From an uncultured bacterium (GTDB lineage: Bacteria > Gemmatimonadota > Gemmatimonadetes > Longimicrobiales > RSA9), in contig CALBZE010000022.1 of the NCBI GenBank assembly GCA_937889645.1, forward strand, positions 1 to 8,980: a stretch of 8,980 nt of DNA. The letters run 5' to 3'. Positions 1 through 6,600 of the stretch are shown here, piece after piece (position 1 is the first letter of the stretch; each line of letters starts with the position of its first letter). Made by a program: the position numbers and the translations under genes. The notes beneath the pieces are model-generated. The model was not told where the DNA came from. It saw nothing but the letters and a program-made list of their open reading frames with translations, and did not search any database.

Positions 1-98
1 CGTGCCGGGGCGCGCGGGCGTTCGCCGGCCGGTCGTTCGGCGCGCGCTGCGCACGCACGGCGGTGCGTCGTCGGTCCGCGCGTCCATCATCGTGGCCA

Positions 99-121
99 GT
101 GTCGCGACTCGTGGTTATCTT
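99..121 (+). promoter_or_regulatory. RecA-NDp-like promoter upstream of the WYL regulator pair
   Basis: The sequence reads gTGTCGcga, then 8 bases, then TATCTT. This fits the core and spacing of the actinobacterial RecA-NDp promoter (tTGTCRgtg-N8-TAnnnT), the site class used by PafBC in mycobacteria. The TATCTT (116-121) would act as the -10 box and put transcription start near 128, leaving about 40 bases before the ATG at 168. No TTGACA-like -35 box is present, as expected for a promoter that needs an activator. The gtg part of the consensus is not conserved (cga). The assignment is by eye from a short motif; its position directly before a PafB-like gene is the main support. Confidence 0.5.
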
Positions 122-167
122 GAGCACGTCCGAAAACGCCTCCCAACCAACACCCTGGGCCGTCGCC

Positions 168-1274
168 ATGTCCGAACGAATCACCAAGCTCCAGCGCTGG
201 CTCGATCTCATCGCCTACCTCGTGGGTCGAAGGAGTCCGGCGGCCGTGGATGACATCATGGAGGAAGTCCCGGCCTACGCGGAGAAGTGGGGGACGGAGG
301 ACGAGACGGCGCGGGCGACGGCGCGTCGCACGTTCGAGCGGGACAAGGACGAGCTGCGGGCGCTGGGGATTCCGATCGAGACCGTGCCCTACCCGACCAA
401 CTACGGCCGCGAGGTGATCGAGGCGTATCAGATCAGGAAGAGGGACTTCTACCTGCCCTATCTGCGCATGGTGCACCAGGCGTCGCCGTCGGGGGAGCGG
501 AAGCCGTACCACCTGGAGGAGGTGGTGCTGACGGAGGAGGAGGCGCAGGCGGCGGCGGACGCGCTCCATTTCGCGTCGCAGCTCCCGTCGTTCCCGTTCG
601 CGCGGGAGGCGCGCTCTGCGCTCCGCAAGCTGGCCTTCGACCTGGACCCGGAAACGCTCGCGCCGACGCCGGAGCTGTACGTGGACCGGCCGGACGCGGA
701 CGCGGTGCTGGAGCGGCTGCGTCCGCTCTCGGACGCGCTCCTGGTGCGCAAGGTCGTACGCTTCCGGTATCACGGGATCTACCGGGGCGAGGCGACGGAT
801 CGGGAGGTGCGGCCGTACGGGCTCGTCTTCCTGCGGGGGAACTGGTACCTGGTCGGGCACGACGTCGGGCGCGATGCGATCCGCGTGTTCCGCGTGGGGC
901 GGATGGAGAACGTCGAGGTCAATCGGAGCAAGCCACACACGCCCGACTACGAGATCCCGGAGGACTTCCGCCTCGACGACTACCTGCAGAAGGAGGCGTG
1001 GGAGCTGGGCGACGATCCGCCGATCCGGGCGGCGGTGTTGTTCCGTTTCCCGAGGTCGTTGTGGGCGGACCGGAACGGCTACGGCGAGCTGGTCGAAGAG
1101 CGGCCGGACGGGTCTGCGGTGCGGGTCTTCGCCGTACAGCAGGTGAATCCGTTCCTGCGGTGGCTGCTCAGCATGGAGGGGGAGGCGGAGGTGGTGTCGC
1201 CGGCGGAGCTGCGGGAGGAGCTGCGGGCGATGGCGCGCGAGGTCCTGGCGCTGCACGGCGGGGAGGTGGCGTGA
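168..1274 (+). CDS. WYL-domain transcriptional regulator, PafB-like
   Basis: This 368-residue protein is a likely DNA-damage-responsive transcription regulator. The N-terminal part (about residues 1-95) is a winged-helix domain of PafB type. It carries the PafB-like run RRTFERDKDELRALGIPIE from residue 53. A linker follows, then the WYL domain at about 190-255 with W226-Y227-L228 and the arginine-rich strand IRVFRVGRM. A C-terminal WCX-type domain covers about 282-366. The length matches WYL regulators. I chose the ATG at 168 because the family begins only a few residues before the helix-turn-helix and because the putative promoter at 99-121 excludes earlier starts; there is no clear Shine-Dalgarno. 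The stop overlaps the next start by one base (TGATG), so the two genes are translationally coupled. In mycobacteria PafB works as a heterodimer with PafC, activates DNA-damage genes independently of LexA, and has been reported to sense single-stranded DNA through WYL. The PafB assignment is from motif memory; a generic WYL regulator is the alternative. Confidence 0.93.
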   Translation: MSERITKLQRWLDLIAYLVGRRSPAAVDDIMEEVPAYAEKWGTEDETARATARRTFERDKDELRALGIPIETVPYPTNYGREVIEAYQIRKRDFYLPYLRMVHQASPSGERKPYHLEEVVLTEEEAQAAADALHFASQLPSFPFAREARSALRKLAFDLDPETLAPTPELYVDRPDADAVLERLRPLSDALLVRKVVRFRYHGIYRGEATDREVRPYGLVFLRGNWYLVGHDVGRDAIRVFRVGRMENVEVNRSKPHTPDYEIPEDFRLDDYLQKEAWELGDDPPIRAAVLFRFPRSLWADRNGYGELVEERPDGSAVRVFAVQQVNPFLRWLLSMEGEAEVVSPAELREELRAMAREVLALHGGEVA

Positions 1275-2269
1275 TGGCGACGTCGCGCAAGACGGCCACG
1301 GTGGGCACGACCGCCGCGGAGCAGCTCGAGCGGGTGCTGTACATGATCGCGGCGGCGAGCGGAAAGGCGGGCCGGTCGCTGCAGGAGCTGGCGGAGGTGC
1401 TCGGGGTGACGCCGGCGCAGGCGGCGCGGGACCTGGAGGAGGTGACCGCGCGGGCGTACTACCTGCGACCCGGTCCGATCGACGAGTTCCAGATCACGAA
1501 CGATGGCCGGCGAGTCCACGTGTGGACGAAGGGGCAGTTCCGTCGTCCGGTCAAGCTCTCGCCGCTGGAGGCGCTGGCGCTGGGGTTGGGGTTGCGGGTG
1601 CTGGCGGCGGGCGCGGCTGGCTCGGCCGCCCGGCGGGAGGAGCTGCTCGCGTTCGCACGGCGGCTCGAGCGCGACATCGCGTCCGCGCCTCCGCAGGAGC
1701 TGCTCGAGCGGTTCGCGGTGGACGACGGCACGCCGGGCGACGGCTCGGTGCGCGCGGTGCTGCGTCGCGCGGCCGGGGCGCGGCGCCGCTGCCGGATCGT
1801 GTACCTGTCGTCGGGGCGGACGCGGCCGGAGGAGCGCGTCGTCTGCCCCTACGTGCTCGGGTTCGCGAACGGCGCGTGGTATCTGATCGCGCACTGCACG
1901 ATGCGGGAGGACGTGCGGCTGTTCCGGCTCGACCGGGTCGTCGATGCCGAGCTGGTCGATGGCACGTTCGAGGTGCCGGAGGACTTCGACCCGGGCGCCT
2001 ACATCGCCGGCGGGCGGCTCTACCGGGCGGGGGAGGAGGTGGAGGCGGTGGTGCGGTACTCGCCGCGGATCGCGCGATTCGTCCGGGAGCGGGGGCCGGT
2101 CGAGGAGCAGAGCGACGGGAGCGTCGTGGTGCGGCTGCGGGTGTCGGACCCGAGCTGGCTCGTGCGGCACGTGCTCATGCACGCGCCGGATGCGGAGGTG
2201 GTGGGGCCGGCGGAGCTGCGGGCGGCGGTGGCGCGGGCGGCGGAGAGGGTGTTGGGGAGGGAGGCGTAG
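1274..2269 (+). CDS. WYL-domain transcriptional regulator, PafC-like
   Basis: This 331-residue protein is the probable partner of the preceding regulator. Residues about 15-75 form a winged helix-turn-helix with the segment LQELAEVLGVTPAQAARDLE. The stretch RPVKLSPLEALALGLGLRVL that follows is typical of PafC-like proteins. The WYL domain lies at about 173-240 with W202-Y203-L204 and the strand VRLFRLDRV. A WCX-type C-terminal domain (about 254-329) ends the protein. The ATG at 1274 overlaps the TGA of the upstream gene by one base. A good Shine-Dalgarno (GGGAGGTG, 1261-1268) lies five bases ahead, which settles the start. The order PafB-like then PafC-like, with overlap, mirrors the mycobacterial pafBC pair; no pafA is visible, but the upstream neighbour is outside the window. 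The two proteins are clearly divergent paralogues, not a recent duplication. Heterodimer formation is inferred. Confidence 0.92.
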   Translation: MATSRKTATVGTTAAEQLERVLYMIAAASGKAGRSLQELAEVLGVTPAQAARDLEEVTARAYYLRPGPIDEFQITNDGRRVHVWTKGQFRRPVKLSPLEALALGLGLRVLAAGAAGSAARREELLAFARRLERDIASAPPQELLERFAVDDGTPGDGSVRAVLRRAAGARRRCRIVYLSSGRTRPEERVVCPYVLGFANGAWYLIAHCTMREDVRLFRLDRVVDAELVDGTFEVPEDFDPGAYIAGGRLYRAGEEVEAVVRYSPRIARFVRERGPVEEQSDGSVVVRLRVSDPSWLVRHVLMHAPDAEVVGPAELRAAVARAAERVLGREA

Positions 2270-2273
2270 GGGG

Positions 2274-2292
2274 CGCGCTTATTCTTGGCGCG
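2274..2292 (+). terminator. Weak stem-loop after the WYL pair
   Basis: CGCGC (2274-2278) pairs with GCGCG (2288-2292) across a nine-base loop, starting five bases after the stop codon at 2269. There is no proper T-tract after the stem, only GGCCGTTT. It could assist termination of the regulator operon or simply be the first member of the hairpin cluster that follows. The call is tentative. Confidence 0.25.
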
Positions 2293-2293
2293 G

Positions 2294-2434
2294 GCCGTTT
2301 GCGGCGCGGGCGACCGCATGGGGGCGCCTTTGGCGCGCGGGAGCGGCCCTCCGGGCGGTGACGGCCGCCGTTGGCGGCGGGGGGCGGCCGGCCTTCGGTC
2401 GGCGGAAGTTGCCGCTTCGCGGCGGGTAGCCGCG
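2294..2434. repeat. Cluster of short perfect hairpins with three-base loops
   Basis: Five inverted repeats follow one another at 18-24-base intervals, each with a three-base loop. They are GCGCC-ttt-GGCGC (2324-2336), GCCC-tcc-GGGC (2346-2356), GCCGCC-gtt-GGCGGC (2364-2378), GCCGGCC-ttc-GGTCGGC (2387-2403, one G-T pair) and GCCGC-ttc-GCGGC (2411-2423). A further GCCG-tttg-CGGC (2294-2305) precedes them. The last hairpin competes with CGCGGC-gggta-GCCGCG (2418-2434). Arm sequences differ while the architecture is kept, so this is not a simple copied repeat. No gene is convincing in 2270-2556: open frames there have the odd composition of non-coding DNA. The role is unknown. Options are an mRNA stabiliser or attenuator between the regulator pair and the barrel gene, a degenerate terminator cluster, or a lineage-specific intergenic palindrome family. 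Confidence 0.55.
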
Positions 2435-2556
2435 TCCGGTGCAGAACGGTCGGCGCTTGCGCCTGAGGATCCAACGGAGGTGCCGCTATTCCTACGATGT
2501 GACTCTCCCCGGCCGGCCGTCGTTCGCGGCGGCCGCATTCCTTCCTCGTGAGCCAT

Positions 2557-2564
2557 GGAGGTGA
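2557..2564 (+). promoter_or_regulatory. Strong Shine-Dalgarno of the barrel gene
   Basis: GGAGGTGA matches the 16S anti-Shine-Dalgarno closely and ends four bases before the ATG at 2569. It is the best ribosome binding site in the window. It shows that 2569, not the later ATG at 2659, is the original start of the barrel gene. Confidence 0.75.
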
Positions 2565-2568
2565 CGCC

Positions 2569-2643
2569 ATGAAGCCACATGCGGTGGCGGTGGGTACGCT
2601 GCTCGGACTCCTCGTCTGCGCCGCGCCGGTGGGGGCGCAATAG
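2569..2643 (+). pseudogene. Signal-peptide part of the barrel gene, ended by an in-frame TAG
   Basis: The ATG at 2569 opens a textbook Sec signal peptide of 24 residues. It has a short basic start (MKPH), a hydrophobic core (about residues 5-20) and an AxA-type cleavage site ending VGA-Q. The next codon, TAG at 2641-2643, stops translation. The same frame then stays open, with strong G/C third-position bias, through the barrel to 3237. Ala-Gln at the cleavage point is common in exported proteins of some diderm phyla. The stop is one base from CAG (Gln), AAG (Lys) or GAG (Glu), so a single substitution explains it. Possible causes are a recent nonsense mutation, a sequencing or assembly error, or amber readthrough. 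As read, no exported barrel would be made without readthrough. Confidence 0.75.
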
Positions 2644-2658
2644 GTCGCGGAGAAGCAG

Positions 2659-3237
2659 ATGCCATCGGCGCTCACGGTCGGGGCGCGGTCGTTGTCGTTC
2701 AGCCTGACCGGCTCGGGCGGGGTCACGTTCGGCGTGTGGCGAATGAGGTCCGAGCGGACGAACATGGGGTGGGAGATCGGGGTCCAGGGCGCGTGGACCA
2801 GCGCCGATCAGGAGTACGACGACGGCCGCGCGGGCGAGCAGAGTCGCACGAACCTGTCGATCTCCGTCGGTCCGAGCTTCCGCCGCTACATCGAGATCGC
2901 ACGCCCCGTCGTCCCGTTCGTGCACACCGGGGTCGGCGTGCGGTACTCGTATCGCCGCGTGGACACCGTATTGCCCAGGGATCCCACCGATCCCGATCCC
3001 GAGACCGTGGAGAGGGGCCGCTCCGGCGGGCTCTTCGGCTCCCTCGGACTGGGGCTGGAGTGGTTCCCGGTCGAGCGATTCAGCGTGTCCGCGTACACCG
3101 GCGTCGGTCTGGTCGCCGAGTACGGTCGGGGCGACCGGCCGGGGAGCGAGTCGAGCGCCTGGTCGGTCGGCCTCGACACGTTCACCACGGGGGTGCTCCT
3201 TCGCATCTACTTCGTGCCCGGGTCGCCGTCGACCTGA
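2659..3237 (+). CDS. Outer-membrane beta-barrel protein (body, cut off from its signal peptide)
   Basis: The open frame encodes 192 residues, or 197 if counted from the codon after the TAG. It looks like a small outer-membrane barrel of the OmpW/OmpA-like superfamily. Alternating polar and hydrophobic strands include LTVGARSLSFSLTG, VPFVHTGVGVRYSY, GLFGSLGLGLEWFPV and FSVSAYTGVGLVAEYG. The strand GVLLRIYF near the end closes in phenylalanine, as barrel C-termini usually do, with eight residues after it. The acidic, proline-rich stretch around DPTDPDPE would be a surface loop. Eight strands are plausible from the length. Translation might restart at ATG 2659, which has a fair GGAGA (2649-2653) before it, but that product would lack a signal peptide and could not reach the outer membrane. 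The ligand and role are unknown. It has no evident functional link with the flanking regulator and repair genes. Confidence 0.75.
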   Translation: MPSALTVGARSLSFSLTGSGGVTFGVWRMRSERTNMGWEIGVQGAWTSADQEYDDGRAGEQSRTNLSISVGPSFRRYIEIARPVVPFVHTGVGVRYSYRRVDTVLPRDPTDPDPETVERGRSGGLFGSLGLGLEWFPVERFSVSAYTGVGLVAEYGRGDRPGSESSAWSVGLDTFTTGVLLRIYFVPGSPST

Positions 3238-3296
3238 TCTCGACCGGCAAGGCGTTCCTCGGGGGCGCCCAACATCACACCGGCGGGCCCCACCGG

Positions 3297-3319
3297 GTGT
3301 CACACCCTTCTCCTACCAT
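3297..3319 (+). promoter_or_regulatory. RecA-NDp-like promoter upstream of addB-addA
   Basis: The sequence reads gTGTCAcac, then 8 bases, then TACCAT. It matches the TGTCR and TAnnnT elements of the actinobacterial RecA-NDp promoter with exact N8 spacing. The -10-like TACCAT (3314-3319) puts the start of transcription near 3326, giving a leader of roughly 320 bases to the addB ATG at 3645. It is the second of only two matches I find on either strand, and both lie upstream of genes rather than inside them. The TGTCA lies in a small palindrome, GGGTGTCACACCC (3295-3307), which could also be a weak terminator of the barrel gene. The assignment is by eye; shared regulation with the WYL pair is inferred. 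Confidence 0.5.
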
Positions 3320-3398
3320 TCCCTTACCTGGCGTCGCGGCGCAGTCGTCCACCGGAGCGACGGCTGCCTTCGCTCTTCTGCGTTCGAGACCGAATGTC

Positions 3399-3428
3399 TT
3401 GCGAGGCGAGCCTGCTGGCCTGTATCCT
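3399..3428 (+). promoter_or_regulatory. Possible second promoter in the addB leader
   Basis: TTGCGA (3399-3404) and TATCCT (3423-3428) are separated by 18 bases and resemble a housekeeping promoter. Transcription would begin around 3435, just before the GTG at 3441, so the small ORF could be translated from an almost leaderless message. Both hexamers are imperfect and this remains a weak call. Confidence 0.25.
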
Positions 3429-3440
3429 CGGCGAGCTGCT

Positions 3441-3566
3441 GTGCGAGCCGCCAACCGACTCAACCTCACGGGCGACGAAGATCTGCGCGAGATCGCGCTC
3501 GCGCTGGGCGCCGCGGCCGACCGGCTGTGGCACCTGGCGGGGACGCCGCGAGAGGCGCGGTTGTGA
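3441..3566 (+). CDS. Possible 41-residue ORF of unknown function before addB
   Basis: From GTG 3441 to TGA 3566 the frame encodes a short, probably helical, charged peptide containing LTGDEDLREIALALGAAA. Nearly every third codon position is G or C, as in the real genes here, while the same frame before 3441 and after 3566 loses that bias. It lies in the same reading frame as addB, 78 bases upstream, so it is not a simple overlap shadow of it. There is no clear Shine-Dalgarno. It could be a small first gene of the repair operon, a translated leader, or the remnant of an older gene. An overlapping frame from ATG 3394 is an alternative for its first part. I recognise no family. Confidence 0.33.
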   Translation: MRAANRLNLTGDEDLREIALALGAAADRLWHLAGTPREARL

Positions 3567-3644
3567 GGTTCACCGGCCGGACGTCGGGATCGCACAACGT
3601 ACCGATCCGCATGGCGTCGCCGGACCCACGGTTCCGAGATCCAG

Positions 3645-6600
3645 ATGGCCCCCGATACGCGCACCCATCCTCGCCTGCTGGTCGAGCTGGCCCGGGTCAC
3701 GAGGGAGGACCCGGTCGGCCGCAAGCTGCTGATCTGCCCGCGCCCCGCGGAAGGGCGGGAGTTGTTGCACTCCCTGGCGCTGGCGGGCGTGGCGTGGGTG
3801 GGGTGGGAGGTCACGTCGCTCCGAAAGCTCGCCCACGAAGTCGTCGCATTGGACGCGGCGCGCGAGGGGTGGCGTGCGGCGGACGAATTCGACGTCCACG
3901 CGCTCGTGGACGAGGCGATCGACGCCGTGGTGGCGCGGGGCGAGGCGGGGCCGTTCGCGACGGAGGCGGGGGCCGCGTTCCGGGACGCGATCCGGCGCAG
4001 CGTCGAGACGTTGCGGGAGGCGGGGATCGACGCCGCGACGGTGCGCCGCGCCTCCCGGCCGGGCGATGCCAAGATGGCGGCGCTCGCCGCGGTGCTCGAG
4101 GAGGTCGAGCAGCGGTTGGCCGCGCGGCGGCTGCTGGACAGGCCGGCGGTCCTCGCCGCGGCGGTCGAGGCGCTGCGGGACGGGCGCGTCTCGTTCCCGG
4201 ACGGGTCGCTCTATCTCCTGCCGGGGCATCCGCTGGGCGGCGTGGCGGGGCGCTTTGTGCGGCTCCTCGTCGAGCGGGGCCGCGCCCGGCTCCTCCCCAC
4301 GGACCCGGTGATCGGGCTGGAGGCGCCGGCGGGGGTGTTGTGGGGCGAGGGCGAGGAGGTGGGGGGTGGAGGCGCGCCGACCGGCGGACCCGGGACCGTG
4401 CATCGGGCTGACGACGAGACATTCTCCGCCGCCGACGCCGGGCGCGCGGCCGACGGACCGGCTGCGACTTCGATCACTGGATTGGATGGGAAGACGCGGG
4501 GTCTACCCGTGGGTTTCCTTTCCAACCTCCACGCCCCGCCAGACAGCGAGCCCGGGCCCGAGATCGAGTTCTTCGCCGCGGCGACGCCCACGGACGAGCT
4601 GCGGGAGGTGCTGCGGCGGGCGGTGGCGGCGGGGATCCCGTGGGACCGGATCGAGATCGTGGCGACCGATCCGCACGTCTACGGCGCGGCGCTGGACGGG
4701 CTCGCGCGGCGGCTCGGGATCCCGGTCACCTACGCGGCGGGGATGGACGCGCGCCGCACGCGTGTCGGCCGCGCGGCGGAGGCGTACCTCCGCTGGCTCG
4801 AGGAGGGGTACCCGGCCGAGATCCTGATCCGCCTGCTCGAGGCCGGCGACCTGGCGCCGCCGGACGGGGTGGGGGAGGTCACCGGCACTTCCCTCGCCCG
4901 TCGGCTGCGGCGCCTCCACGTGGGTTGGGGTTTGGACCGGTACCTTCCCGCTGTCGACCGGGCGCTCTCGGCGCTCCGCGAATCGCCGCCGCCGGACGAG
5001 GACGGCGACGAGGACGCGGCGCGCGAGCGGCGGGACCGGGAAGCGCGGGAGCTGGAAGCGCTGCGGGTGTTGCTCGGGCGGATCGTCGAGGCGACGCCGG
5101 CGCTCGCCGACCGCGCTGCGGCCGACCGGTCGCGGGCGTCGCCGGCCGAGGTCGCGAACGGGCTGCTCACGTTCCTCTCGCTCGTGCCGAAGGGCGACGT
5201 CGTCGAGAACACGGCGCGCGGCATCCTGATCCAGCGGCTCGAGCGGATGCGGGCGACGCTCACGCGGGAGACGACGGGGCGCGCGGCGATCGGGATCGTC
5301 CGCAGCCGGCTGGAGACGCGGGTCGCGCCATCGGCGGTGGAGGAGCGGGTCGCGCCGTGGACCCCCACCGGCGGACACCTGCACCTCGCCGACGTCGAGA
5401 CCGGCGGGCTCTCGGGGCGCCCGTACGTCTTCGTGGTCGGGCTGGACGCGTCGAGCGTGTCGGCGGGCGGGGTCGACCCGCTCCTCGGCGACGCCGACCG
5501 CCATCGCCTGAACCGCGCGGTGGGCGCGACGGGCGCGGCGGGCGCGACGGGCGGAGCGCCGCCGCTCCCCCTCGCGGCCGAACGGGCGGCCGCGGCGCGG
5601 CACCGGCTGGCCGCGATGCTCGCGCGGCTGCGCGGACGGATCACGCTCTCGTACAGCGCGTGGGACGCGATGGAGGGGCGCGCCGTCGCGCCGGCGCCCG
5701 AGCTGCTCCAGGCGCTGCGGCTGCGGGAAGGCGACCCGTCGCTCACGTACGAGGACCTGCGCAAGCGGCTCGGGCCGCTCGTCTCCGCCGTCCCGCGCGC
5801 CGGGATGCACGCCGAGCCGGCCGACGTGTGGCTGGACGCGCTCTCGACCGAGGACGGCGCGCTGCGCGCGGGCGTCGACGTCGTCCGCGCCGCGCACCCG
5901 GGGCTGGACCGGGGGCTCGCCGCCGCAGCCGAGAAGTCGCGCGACGAGGCGACGTCGTACGACGGCCTGATCCGCCCGCGGCCGGGGCTCGACCCGCGGC
6001 GCCGGGGCGCGGTCCTCTCGCCCTCCCGCCTCGAGGCGCTGGGCGCCTGCCCGCGGCGCTACTTCCTCCAGTTCGTTCTCGGCATCCAGCCCGTCCGCGA
6101 CCCGGAATGGGATCCGGAGCGGTGGCTCGACGCCCTCGACCGCGGGACGCTGCTCCACGCCGTCTACGAGCGGACGCTCGACGCCGCCCGGCGGGTCGGG
6201 ATCGACCCGGACGACGTCGCGTTCGAGGAGCTGGCGCTGCGGGTCCTGGGCGAGGAGATCGAGCGGACGCTGCTCCGTCGCCCGGCGCCCAACGACGCGG
6301 TGCTGGAGGCCGAGGCGGCGGAGCTGGAGGCGGATGTCCGCGCCTTCGTCGACATGATCCGCCGGACCCGGCCAGATTGGGAATGGCTGGAGCTGGACTT
6401 CGGGCCGGGGAAGCGGGAGGTGACGATCCCGCTCCCCGGCGGCGAGCTCCGCCTTGCCGGTCGGGTGGACCGGATCGACCGGACGCCGGACGGCGGCGTG
6501 CGCGTCGTCGACTACAAGACCGGAAGCCGGACGCGGTACCGGGCGACGCGGCCGTTCGAGGGCGGCCGGCGCCTCCAGCACATCCTCTACTCCCTTGCCG

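Noticed and set aside
53..68. Stem-loop ACGCAC-ggcg-GTGCGT in the first 100 bases
   Set aside because: It could be a terminator of an upstream gene or an operator, but it has no T-tract, and the upstream gene is not in the window to judge.
168..185. CGAAC near the first start as half of an actinobacterial-type LexA box
   Set aside because: The second half (GTTCG at the right distance) is absent, and I found no complete LexA box in the leaders I inspected.
2285..2551. 88-residue open frame through the hairpin cluster
   Set aside because: It lacks a ribosome binding site, its sequence follows the palindromes, and no family features are seen.
2020..3303. Minus-strand open frame of 427 residues spanning the hairpin cluster and barrel gene
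   Set aside because: Its translation is low-complexity Arg/Pro/Ala/His and it overlaps genes with better evidence on the other strand. It is a composition artefact.
3394..3732. 112-residue frame starting MSCEASLLACILGELL
   Set aside because: Only its first 20 or so residues look plausible. After that it becomes an Arg/Ser-rich shadow of the small ORF and of addB. A short leader peptide cannot be excluded, but I see no support for a gene.
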